NCBI GenBank assembly: GCA_036501345.1
Contig: DASYAN010000224.1
Location: 1-6,922 of the forward strand
DNA: 6,922 nt
From: DASYAN01 sp036501345
GTDB lineage: Bacteria > Chloroflexota > Ktedonobacteria > Ktedonobacterales > Ktedonobacteraceae
Reading direction: 5' to 3'
The notes below the pieces were generated by a model. It was given only the letters and a program-made list of their open reading frames with translations, did no database searches and was not told where the DNA came from. Positions 1-4,946 of the stretch are shown in pieces. Both the position numbers and the translations under genes were made by a program. Position 1 is the stretch's first letter; each line of letters starts with the position of its first letter.

Positions 1-2042
1 TCATCATCAAATGTCAATTCGTCTTTGTTCAAACCATTGGCTTCGAGCTGTTTGGGTAATAGATAATTGCGGGCGATGTGTATCTTCTGCTCTTCGGTAT
101 AGCCCGATAGTTCCAGGATCTCCATACGGTCGCGCAATGGAGCTGGAATAGGTTCCAGGGCATTGGCAGTTGCAATAAACATCACGTTGGATAGGTCAAA
201 AGCTAGGTCGAGGTAGTTATCACGGAAATTGTAATTCTGCTCGGGGTCCAGCACTTCTAGCAGAGCGGACGAGGGATCGCCACGCCAATCTGCACCAACT
301 TTATCAACCTCGTCCAGCATAATCACTGGATCGTTAGTCTCAACGCGGCGCAATGTCTGAATGATACGTCCTGGCATCGCGCCGATGTAGGTACGGCGAT
401 GCCCACGAATCTCAGCCTCATCTCGAATGCCGCCAAGTGACATACGCGCAAACTTGCGGCCAAGCGCACGGGCAATGGACTGACCTAGCGAGGTTTTACC
501 AACACCGGGAGGGCCGACAAAACAGAGAATCGGCTCACGATTAAAGGATCGTCTCTCCTCCGCATTTGGCAATGGCTGTGAACGACTGACCTCATCAGTT
601 TCAGAAGCCTCTTCAGCTACTACTTCCTCGCGGCTGCGTGCTAGTTGTTCTGCTTGGCGATCCTCTTTTAAGCGTCTAACTGCTAAATACTCCAGAATGC
701 GATCTTTGATCTTTTCCAGATCATAGTGATCCTGGTCAAGGACTTCCCGTGCATGTGGCACGTCGATGCCTGCACCGCTCGTTTTACTCCATGGAAGGGA
801 AACAAGCAACTCTATATAGGTACGAATAATGCTGTATTCAGGAGAGACCGTCGGCAACTTCTCCAAACGAGCTAGCTCACGAGTAGCTTCCTTATGCGCT
901 TCCTCAGGCATCTTCGCTTCTTCGATCTTGCGGAGCAGCTCAGTGATGGTGGCTTGCTCCTCACTCTCCTCACCCAATTCGCGCTGGATAGCTTTGAGCT
1001 GTTCACGCAGCAGATATTCGCGCTGCATCTTGCCCATCTCTTCCTGCGCACTGGTCTGAATTTTTTTGCCCAGCTCAAGGATTTCCAGTTCATGTGCCAG
1101 GAAAGCGCTCAACTGCTTCAACTTTTCATGCACAGAATCGAGTTCCAGCAGTTGCTGGCGCAGCTCCATATCCATCTGCACAAAAGTGGCAATCACATAG
1201 ACAACTTGGCGGGGCTCTTCCAAATTCAATGTTGCAGCAGCTACACCTTCTGGCACATTCTGTACCAGGGCTACAAGACGCTGAAAATAGCTGATCACAT
1301 TGCGTTTGATAGCCTCGGTTTCGTTATCGACCTCCTGGGTATCGGGCTTCAATGAGACACGAGCCATAAGGTAAGGCATTTCCTCGGTTATCTCATCGAT
1401 TGAGACCCGCTCTAAGCCTTGCACGGCAATCTGCACTGTTCCATCTGGCATGCGGAACATACGGCCAACACGAGCAACTGTGCCAATTTTGAATATGTCA
1501 TCTGGCCCGGCATGCTCGATCTCGGGTGATTTCTGAGCTACCAGTACTACCAGACGGTTACTACGCATCACATCATCGACCAAGCGAATATAGTGGTCCT
1601 GCCCAAATGCTAACGGTTGAACGGAAAACGGATAGATCACCGCCTCCTTCAATGGCAGTAGCGGAAGAATTTCAGGAATGCTCAGGCCTTCTTCTTCATC
1701 CTGAGGCTCGCTAAGAGATTCGCTGTCACTTGATTCAAGCTTGCTATCCTGAGGCCCACCAAGAGATTCGCTGTCACTTGATTCAAGCTCACTGGCGAAT
1801 GCGGAATGATTGCCGTTATCCTCATGCTGGACATCGTCCGTTGTGGACGATGGAAGAATGGCACTCAGGTTCTCCCCAAGGTCAGTCTCGCTACTCTGGG
1901 ACTCACTGGGGGAAATTTCACTCTCCTGCTTAACATCAGAGCTGGTCTCGGTCTTAGGGTTTTCGTCACTATTGACAACAGCGTGATTCTGGTCCTGTTG
2001 CTCTTCCTGGTGTATCTCTTGATTGTTGTAATTCTTATCCAT
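1..2042 (-). CDS. lon: ATP-dependent protease Lon, 5' part (C-terminus beyond window)
   Basis: Lon is a cytoplasmic homo-oligomeric AAA+ serine protease that unfolds and degrades damaged and regulatory proteins. The minus strand reads 680 codons without a stop from ATG at 2042 to the window edge. In order: an acidic Ser/Glu/Gln-rich extension (residues 1-124) with a 16-residue tandem repeat; the LON substrate-binding domain from about residue 126 (LPLLPLKEAVIYPF); a helical linker with QREYLLREQLKAIQRELGE; the AAA+ module with Walker A GPPGVGKTS (510-518), Walker B VIMLDE (573-578) and the Lon motifs RGHRRTYIGAMPG and ALLEVLDPEQN. An extra segment of about 40 residues (460-501) lies just before Walker A. 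The Ser-Lys proteolytic domain is outside the window, so activity cannot be judged. The start at 2042 has AGAG 8 nt upstream; an in-frame ATG at 2060 would add six residues. It lies 26 nt after hsp20 and is probably in its operon. Family assignment is certain. Confidence 0.97.
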   Translation of the reverse strand, partial: MDKNYNNQEIHQEEQQDQNHAVVNSDENPKTETSSDVKQESEISPSESQSSETDLGENLSAILPSSTTDDVQHEDNGNHSAFASELESSDSESLGGPQDSKLESSDSESLSEPQDEEEGLSIPEILPLLPLKEAVIYPFSVQPLAFGQDHYIRLVDDVMRSNRLVVLVAQKSPEIEHAGPDDIFKIGTVARVGRMFRMPDGTVQIAVQGLERVSIDEITEEMPYLMARVSLKPDTQEVDNETEAIKRNVISYFQRLVALVQNVPEGVAAATLNLEEPRQVVYVIATFVQMDMELRQQLLELDSVHEKLKQLSAFLAHELEILELGKKIQTSAQEEMGKMQREYLLREQLKAIQRELGEESEEQATITELLRKIEEAKMPEEAHKEATRELARLEKLPTVSPEYSIIRTYIELLVSLPWSKTSGAGIDVPHAREVLDQDHYDLEKIKDRILEYLAVRRLKEDRQAEQLARSREEVVAEEASETDEVSRSQPLPNAEERRSFNREPILCFVGPPGVGKTSLGQSIARALGRKFARMSLGGIRDEAEIRGHRRTYIGAMPGRIIQTLRRVETNDPVIMLDEVDKVGADWRGDPSSALLEVLDPEQNYNFRDNYLDLAFDLSNVMFIATANALEPIPAPLRDRMEILELSGYTEEQKIHIARNYLLPKQLEANGLNKDELTFDD
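1698..1789. repeat. 48-bp-period tandem repeat inside the lon N-terminal extension
   Basis: Two 44-bp matching blocks, 1698-1741 and 1746-1789, are identical at 41 of 44 positions and offset by 48 bp, exactly 16 codons. Each encodes LESSDSESL followed by (S/G)(E/G)PQD in the predicted disordered part of Lon, just before the LON domain. The low divergence points to a fairly recent in-frame duplication. Confidence 0.9.
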
Positions 2043-2050
2043 AAAATCAT

Positions 2051-2054
2051 CTCT
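2051..2054 (-). promoter_or_regulatory. Weak ribosome binding site for lon
   Basis: AGAG (minus strand) stands 8 nt before the ATG at 2042. It is a weak match, and the upstream gene ends only 26 nt away, so translational coupling to hsp20 may help. For the alternative ATG at 2060 the nearest purine block (ATAGAG) overlaps the hsp20 stop and lies about 11 nt away, which is less favourable. Confidence 0.4.
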
Positions 2055-2068
2055 GCACATTTTGTATA

Positions 2069-2545
2069 TTACTCTATAGCGTCAGCGTGATGAATGTGCA
2101 CGTGTTCAGGCTGACTGGCAGGTAATTTAGGTAGATCTACTAAGAGCATGCCATTGTTGTAACGTGCAGCCACGGCATCGCGCATAATCGGAGTTAGGAT
2201 AAAGACCTCGACACGAAAAGGACCATAGCGAATTTGTGCTTCGTGATAATTCAAGCCTTCCTGGGATTGCTGATTGTCATGCCGCTCTCCGCTAATTACC
2301 AGGGCATCTTCGTAAAGGGTCACCTCAATATCTTTTTCTTCCATACCAGCAAGCTCGACCTTGACCCTGATCGTCTTGGGTGACTCCAAGATATCAGCCA
2401 GGGGGCGCCAAGTGGTCGATTGTTGCAAGATCGACGGTTGACTTTGATGCAGCGCATCATTCAAGAGTTGACGATAATGTAACTCTAGCTGCTTTTGTGA
2501 TCCTTCCCCATAACGATAGGCCACATACCGATAGCGCATCCGCAT
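2069..2545 (-). CDS. Small heat-shock protein, Hsp20/alpha-crystallin family
   Basis: This is an ATP-independent holdase chaperone that binds unfolding proteins in the cytoplasm. The 158 residues are a normal length for the family. An N-terminal arm rich in Tyr/Arg then Gln (1-45) precedes an alpha-crystallin domain (about 46-141). The domain opens with WRPLADILES, continues with VELAGMEEKDIEV and the LVISGER strand, and ends in the family signature A-x3-N-G-M-L-L-V-D-L-P-K (127-140). The C-terminal tail carries V-H-I (149-151), which fits the I/V-x-I/V anchor that docks in a neighbouring domain. The RYGPFRVEVFI segment departs from the usual G-x-F-x-R-x-F-x-LP. No strong Shine-Dalgarno precedes ATG 2545, only AAAGAAAT; ATG 2539 (Met3) is an alternative. 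The stop lies 26 nt from lon, suggesting an operon of holdase and protease. Confidence 0.95.
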   Translation of the reverse strand: MRMRYRYVAYRYGEGSQKQLELHYRQLLNDALHQSQPSILQQSTTWRPLADILESPKTIRVKVELAGMEEKDIEVTLYEDALVISGERHDNQQSQEGLNYHEAQIRYGPFRVEVFILTPIMRDAVAARYNNGMLLVDLPKLPASQPEHVHIHHADAIE

Positions 2546-2576
2546 ATTTCTTTATTTCTTTGTTTCTTTCAACCCC

Positions 2577-2595
2577 CAGCCAGATTAACTGGCTG
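2577..2595. promoter_or_regulatory. Perfect inverted repeat upstream of hsp20 (operator or 5'-UTR hairpin)
   Basis: CAGCCAG and CTGGCTG are perfect 7-bp arms around a 5-nt spacer, 32 nt before the hsp20 ATG. No T-run follows on the minus strand (GGGGGTTG follows), so it is not a typical terminator. It does not match CIRCE (TTAGCACTC-N9-GAGTGCTAA) or HAIR (CTTGAGT-N7-ACTCAAG). It could be a regulator's operator or a hairpin in the transcript leader. Confidence 0.5.
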
Positions 2596-2677
2596 CTACT
2601 TGTAAAGACGCCGCTTACTCGGATATAGGAAGTTGGTCACATGTACACCCCTAGAAGAGAAAACGGCAAAAGGGAAA

Positions 2678-2686
2678 AGTATACCA
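2678..2686 (-). promoter_or_regulatory. Possible extended -10 promoter for hsp20-lon
   Basis: The minus strand reads TGGTATACT: a TATACT -10 hexamer (5 of 6 to TATAAT) with the TGn extension. No good -35 lies 17 bp upstream (GCATGT), consistent with an extended -10 promoter. The start would be near 2671, giving a leader of about 125 nt that contains the 2577-2595 inverted repeat. The surrounding 15 bp recur upstream of the zinc-ribbon gene, so the match may instead reflect a regulator site. Confidence 0.35.
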
Positions 2687-2752
2687 GAGACCCAATGCTC
2701 ACATGCCGAGTGGCTTTTGCCGCGAGTTGCATTGTGATAAGAGCAGTAAGAC

Positions 2753-2959
2753 CTACGTAAGAGGAAGGTCTTTTTCTCCGGCAATAAGAGCTTTCTGACA
2801 CTCCGGACAGATATACTCGAAATCGGAATTGCTGTCTGAAAGTACATCACTCTTAATTACACGAGCATAGCGCAGGCGTGTAGCTTTGCCGCATCTCGCA
2901 CAATTGACATACGTTTCTGAGATGGCAGTTCGTCTAGTTCCAAGAACATCTTCCTGCAT
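2753..2959 (-). CDS. Small zinc-ribbon protein of unknown function
   Basis: A 68-residue protein with two Cys pairs, CARCG (20-24) and CPEC (51-54), separated by a 26-residue linker. This is the layout of a zinc ribbon with one Zn(II) bound by four Cys. The N-terminus is MQEDVLGTRRTAISETYV and the C-terminus is short and acidic, so almost the whole protein is the metal-binding fold. ATG 2959 was chosen because AAAGGTG stands 6 nt upstream. An in-frame ATG at 2983 would add eight residues but has no ribosome site and lies inside a perfect inverted repeat. It lies 207 bp upstream of hsp20 on the same strand and shares a 15-bp upstream motif with it. Zinc ribbons of this size bind nucleic acid or protein partners; I do not recognise a specific family. 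Confidence 0.75.
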   Translation of the reverse strand: MQEDVLGTRRTAISETYVNCARCGKATRLRYARVIKSDVLSDSNSDFEYICPECQKALIAGEKDLPLT

Positions 2960-2965
2960 AATTGG

Positions 2966-2972
2966 CACCTTT
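2966..2972 (-). promoter_or_regulatory. Ribosome binding site that decides the zinc-ribbon gene start
   Basis: AAAGGTG on the minus strand, 6 nt before ATG 2959, matches the anti-Shine-Dalgarno well. It lies downstream of the competing ATG at 2983, which has none, so the shorter 68-residue product is favoured. Confidence 0.65.
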
Positions 2973-2977
2973 CTTTG

Positions 2978-3010
2978 TTTCATGTTTCAGAAAATAGCTA
3001 AAACATGAAA
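2978..3010. promoter_or_regulatory. Perfect 10-bp inverted repeat (operator candidate) in zinc-ribbon leader
   Basis: TTTCATGTTT (2978-2987) and AAACATGAAA (3001-3010) are perfect 10-bp arms around a 13-nt spacer. Arm centres are 23 bp apart, about two helical turns, as expected for a dimeric repressor. It sits just upstream of the ribosome site and downstream of the predicted promoter, where binding could block elongation. In RNA it would be an A/U-rich hairpin. Confidence 0.55.
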
Positions 3011-3012
3011 TA

Positions 3013-3026
3013 CCCTGTATCCAGGG
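3013..3026 (-). promoter_or_regulatory. Short tetraloop hairpin in zinc-ribbon leader
   Basis: On the minus strand, CCCTG-GATA-CAGGG forms a perfect 5-bp stem with a 4-nt loop. It lies between the promoter-proximal GC hairpin and the TTTCATGTTT inverted repeat, one of three consecutive hairpins in this leader. Confidence 0.4.
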
Positions 3027-3055
3027 ACATGGAACGAATGCCAAAGAGTACACCA

Positions 3056-3084
3056 GAGGCCTTTTCATCAGGCCCGGCGGCCTC
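3056..3084 (-). promoter_or_regulatory. GC-rich hairpin at the 5' end of the zinc-ribbon leader
   Basis: GAGGCC and GGCCTC are perfect 6-bp arms around 17 nt. The loop also holds GGGCCT, which can pair with the AGGCC of either arm, so alternative structures are possible. Positioned at the predicted transcript start (about 3082), it would form at or near the mRNA 5' end. Confidence 0.4.
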
Positions 3085-3088
3085 CTTG

Positions 3089-3117
3089 ATTATGGCACGC
3101 CGACTATAAAATTGCAA
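3089..3117 (-). promoter_or_regulatory. Sigma70-like promoter for the zinc-ribbon gene
   Basis: On the minus strand, -35 TTGCAA (3112-3117), a 17-bp spacer and -10 CATAAT (3089-3094; 5 of 6) form a good housekeeping promoter. Predicted start near 3082, leader about 120 nt. It stands back to back with the rightward promoter at 3177-3205. Confidence 0.55.
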
Positions 3118-3176
3118 GTTAAGTATTACTCTGTATCGGTGCCTTGTGGAAAGCCTTAATAGTCTCTTCAATGTGT

Positions 3177-3205
3177 TTGACGAGTCCTTACCAATGTGCT
3201 ACTAT
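3177..3205 (+). promoter_or_regulatory. Sigma70-like promoter firing right toward the 3479 gene
   Basis: -35 TTGACG (3177-3182; 5 of 6), a 17-bp spacer and -10 TACTAT (3200-3205; 4 of 6). The predicted start is near 3212, giving about 265 nt of leader before the next gene. A 10-bp direct repeat (TGTGCTACTA at 3195 and 3223) covers the -10 and lies again just after the start, where a regulator could act. Confidence 0.55.
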
Positions 3206-3232
3206 GTTTCTATATTCCTCTTTGTGCTACTA
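3195..3232. repeat. 10-bp direct repeat TGTGCTACTA flanking the predicted start
   Basis: TGTGCTACTA occurs at 3195-3204 and 3223-3232, 28 bp apart. The first copy overlaps the -10 hexamer of the rightward promoter and the second lies about 12 bp past the predicted start. The arrangement fits a repressor with two sites, but could also be chance in an A/T-rich stretch. Confidence 0.45.
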
Positions 3233-3478
3233 GGTGTATAGTTTGTAGCGTGATTTGAGCTGCGGAGACCTATGCCAGTCATCTTTACGACAGCAAGGCG
3301 CAGGTCACTATCACCTAGGAAACCAGTGTGGGTTTGGGTGTTCCCACACAAAAACGCCCTCCCGGCATCGGGGCATATCACGAAAGGAGGGGCGGCGTTT
3401 CCGTTGGCTAGCTTGTGATGTGGTTCGCTAGCCTGCGACGTACCCTGGAGCTAAAGGGGTATCCGCGCCGCAATTCTG
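3212..3478 (+). ncRNA. Candidate structured RNA: long leader with five consecutive stem-loops
   Basis: Downstream of the rightward promoter, five non-overlapping hairpins follow one another. (1) 3267-3306: GACCT/AGGTC, GCC/GGC and GTC/GAC in one interrupted stem. (2) 3326-3349: GTGTGGG/CCCACAC, loop 10 nt. (3) 3352-3400: AAACGCC/GGCGTTT with inner CTCC/GGAG. (4) 3406-3433: GGCTAGC/GCTAGCC, loop 14 nt. (5) 3441-3461: TACCC/GGGTA. The gene after it has no ribosome site at normal spacing, which fits either a regulatory leader or an independent RNA. I cannot match it to RNase P, tmRNA, SRP RNA or a riboswitch class I can recall. No clear T-run terminator ends it. The pairings are read by eye; no folding energy was computed. 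Confidence 0.4.
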
Positions 3479-3961
3479 ATGATCATACAAAAGATCAAAG
3501 CTTGGTTAAACAAACTGTTTGCGTGGTGGCCCTGGAAACGATCTTCAACGACCGGGTATCCTCAGGCTGCCATTAATATAAGCAAGAGCATGACTCAGGA
3601 ACAAATGTGGCGATCGGTGCTAGAAGGACCGATGTCACAAACAGGTATGACGTCTGTTGTTGTTGAGCATGGGGCGGGAGGAAACAGTCCAGAATCACAA
3701 CCTCAGCCATTACTTGGCGATGAGCTCCCTGAACGCGTGTCTCCCCCGCCAAAGCACGATGAACAGCCTACAATTCCTCGTCCCTTGTCAGGCGCAATAG
3801 GTAAAGACATGAATATCTTACCAGACAGTGTGCAGATGCCCTCATCTGAATATGAACAGCAATTGGAATTTCTCCGGTATTTAGTTCAGCAAGGAGTCGT
3901 CAACGAAGGTTTTGCGGAAGGACAGGTTCCTGCGCAATATCAGTCTAAACAGGAAGAATAG
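3479..3961 (+). CDS. Hypothetical protein with amphipathic N-terminal helix
   Basis: This 160-residue protein is not a family I recognise. Residues 1-21 (MIIQKIKAWLNKLFAWWPWK and on) form a cationic, Trp-rich amphipathic helix that could lie on the membrane surface; there is no true transmembrane segment. Residues 38-50 (SMTQEQMWRSVLEG) look helical. Residues 60-120 are rich in Pro, Gln, Glu and Ser and probably disordered. A short hydrophobic helix, EQQLEFLRYLVQQGVVNEGF (126-145), is the likeliest conserved module. The ATG at 3479 has no Shine-Dalgarno at normal distance: AAAGGGG ends 19 nt upstream. Codons upstream in frame run into a stop at 3452. It is the only plus-strand gene here and follows the structured leader. 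Codon sense and the coherent N- and C-terminal helices support a real gene. Confidence 0.65.
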   Translation: MIIQKIKAWLNKLFAWWPWKRSSTTGYPQAAINISKSMTQEQMWRSVLEGPMSQTGMTSVVVEHGAGGNSPESQPQPLLGDELPERVSPPPKHDEQPTIPRPLSGAIGKDMNILPDSVQMPSSEYEQQLEFLRYLVQQGVVNEGFAEGQVPAQYQSKQEE

Positions 3962-4014
3962 GGTGTGATATGGCGGGAGGCGGACCTTCACGCTGACCCT
4001 GGCCTTAATTTGTT
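3962..4014. other. Short gap between convergent genes, no terminator seen
   Basis: The 3' ends of the 3479 gene (plus) and the 4052 gene (minus) face each other across 90 bp. No hairpin followed by a T-run is visible on either strand. The right part of the gap is taken by the 28-bp tandem duplication. Confidence 0.5.
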
Positions 4015-4070
4015 CCTTGATCCCTATTTTGCAGCTGAGAAGCCTTGATCCCTATTTTGCAGCTGAGAAG
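4015..4070. repeat. Perfect 28-bp tandem duplication over a gene's stop codon
   Basis: Two identical 28-bp copies, 4015-4042 and 4043-4070, abut without a gap, with five bases of a third (CCTTG, 4071-4075). The inner copy holds the last codons (GFSAAK) and TAG stop of the leftward coiled-coil gene; the outer copy repeats them after the stop, untranslated. Complete identity suggests a very recent duplication, probably by replication slippage. Confidence 0.95.
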
Positions 4071-4690
4071 CCTTGCGCTTTTGCATCTTCTTCTGACGTG
4101 AAGTAGACCACATCAAGCAGATTTTCGTCCAGCATTGCCAGCTCATCAGGTAGCGTTTCTATCGGATAATAGTGCTTGCGGTCGATAATACCGACAAAGG
4201 TTGTACCTTCTGGAACAATTGATGTGGCAATTGGCCAATTGCCAGCGTCGTATGGAAGCTGAATAGGTGGCTCTCCATTGGTCTGTTGCAGCAAACGCTG
4301 GCGGATCATGTGGAAAGTCACGATGCCTGCGACAATTAATCCCAGCCCAAAGCCTAGCACAGCCCAAAACTCTTTCTTTTGCTGGGTCAGTTCCTGCTTT
4401 GCCTGTTTGCCTCGCTGGACCAACTCCTTCTTTACGCGCTCGCTTCGTTGGACCAATTCCTCTTTTGCCTGCTTGCCTCGCTGGGCCAATTCCTTCTTTA
4501 CACGCTCGCCTCGTTGGCCTAGTTCATAGGAAAGCTTATTGCTCACCTTCGCTGGACTGCGGTCTTCTCGCTTATCTAGCAGATGGGAGAGTGCTCTACT
4601 AATGATAGGGGCAAGCGTGCTCAGTGTGAGTATGCCTACACGAAACCAGGGGCCAGTTTTTTGTAATAGACCTTTGTTTGTGGATTGCAT
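4052..4690 (-). CDS. Membrane-anchored coiled-coil protein with 11-residue repeats
   Basis: Unrecognised 212-residue protein with a clear architecture. Residues 14-35 (PWFRVGILTLSTLAPIISRA) are moderately hydrophobic and may be a first membrane or re-entrant segment. Residues 56-99 hold four tandem 11-residue units of pattern E-L-x-Q-R-(G/S)-(E/K)-(R/Q)-(V/A)-K-(K/E/Q), with a fifth partial one, giving a charged amphipathic hendecad helix. A transmembrane helix follows (109-127). The C-terminal 45 residues run FVGIIDRKHYYP, then ENLLDVVYFTSEEDAKAQGFSAAK. This resembles the small Ada-like module found at nuclease C-termini (FVG-x-KYHxPxC, then VxFxSxEEAxxxGYxPCK) but has no cysteines, so metal binding is probably lost; the comparison is from memory. 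The start is firm: AGGAGG stands 8 nt upstream. It converges on the 3479 gene. Role unknown; a structural membrane or envelope function is possible. Confidence 0.8.
   Translation of the reverse strand: MQSTNKGLLQKTGPWFRVGILTLSTLAPIISRALSHLLDKREDRSPAKVSNKLSYELGQRGERVKKELAQRGKQAKEELVQRSERVKKELVQRGKQAKQELTQQKKEFWAVLGFGLGLIVAGIVTFHMIRQRLLQQTNGEPPIQLPYDAGNWPIATSIVPEGTTFVGIIDRKHYYPIETLPDELAMLDENLLDVVYFTSEEDAKAQGFSAAK
4401..4532 (-). repeat. 66-bp tandem repeat encoding paired 11-residue units
   Basis: Two 66-bp units start at 4401 and 4467, with a diverged half unit at 4381-4400. Each encodes two 11-residue hendecads of the coiled-coil protein, the pairs alternating ERVKK and KQAK(E/Q) endings. 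The 66-bp order is better conserved than the 33-bp order, so a pair of units was duplicated as a block. Confidence 0.85.
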
Positions 4691-4698
4691 AATTCATT

Positions 4699-4704
4699 CC
4701 TCCT
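4699..4704 (-). promoter_or_regulatory. Consensus ribosome binding site of the coiled-coil gene
   Basis: AGGAGG on the minus strand, 8 nt before ATG 4690, a full consensus site that fixes the start. Confidence 0.85.
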
Positions 4705-4946
4705 AAATTTGCGTATATGCATAGTGCTAGACGGTATACAAGTTCTCTATTAAGTACACGTGTTGGATATGGCAGTAGATACCTGCCACTAATGTTAATT
4801 TGCTCAAGGCATACACATGAGAGGATATAAAAATGGGGAAAGAAGTACAGAGGATAACGTCTGGAACAACACAGTGCCAGGACGAAAACCCCACCGACTA
4901 AGAAATATTAAATCGGAAATATTGACATTGCCAGAGTGCAATGCAA
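4705..4946. other. Gap between the coiled-coil and 146-residue genes
   Basis: About 240 bp without a credible gene. It holds an inverted repeat TGGCAG-N7-CTGCCA (4770-4788), an ACACGTGT palindrome (4756-4763) and an A/T-rich direct repeat GAAATATT (4902 and 4916). A promoter for the coiled-coil gene probably lies at 4710-4770, but the best pair (TTGTAT, 18 bp, TATACG) is poor. No T-run terminator follows the 146-residue gene. Confidence 0.45.

Noticed and set aside
829..1355. Plus- and minus-strand open frames inside lon (e.g. 829-1059, 894-1355, 872-1093)
   Set aside because: They are shadows of the intact lon frame, which reads continuously with conserved Lon motifs.
1682..2050. Small frames on both strands over the 5' part of lon
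   Set aside because: The Ser/Glu-rich lon extension is in a continuous frame with the LON domain. The others have no ribosome site or domain sense.
2546..2752. CIRCE or HspR (HAIR) heat-shock operator before hsp20
   Set aside because: Neither consensus is present on either strand; only the unrelated CAGCCAG/CTGGCTG dyad is seen.
2596..2850. 84-codon minus-strand frame overlapping the zinc-ribbon gene
   Set aside because: It overlaps the zinc-ribbon frame, which has the Cys pairs and a ribosome site; this one has neither.
3064..3075. CUGAUGA on the minus strand as a hammerhead ribozyme core
   Set aside because: No stem II followed by GAAA and no stem III with a cleavage site. A 7-mer like this is expected about once by chance here.
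3454..3468. AAGGGGTATCCGCG as a T-box antiterminator
   Set aside because: It resembles AGGGTGGNACCGCG but lacks the TGGN core that binds tRNA, and no aminoacyl-tRNA synthetase or amino-acid gene follows.
4267..4602. Plus-strand repetitive frames opposite the coiled-coil gene
   Set aside because: Their repeats are the mirror of the 66-bp repeat. The minus frame has a consensus ribosome site and a sensible architecture.
4861..4880. CTGG...CCAG hairpin as terminator of the 146-residue gene
   Set aside because: Only four base pairs with a 12-nt loop and no T-run after it.
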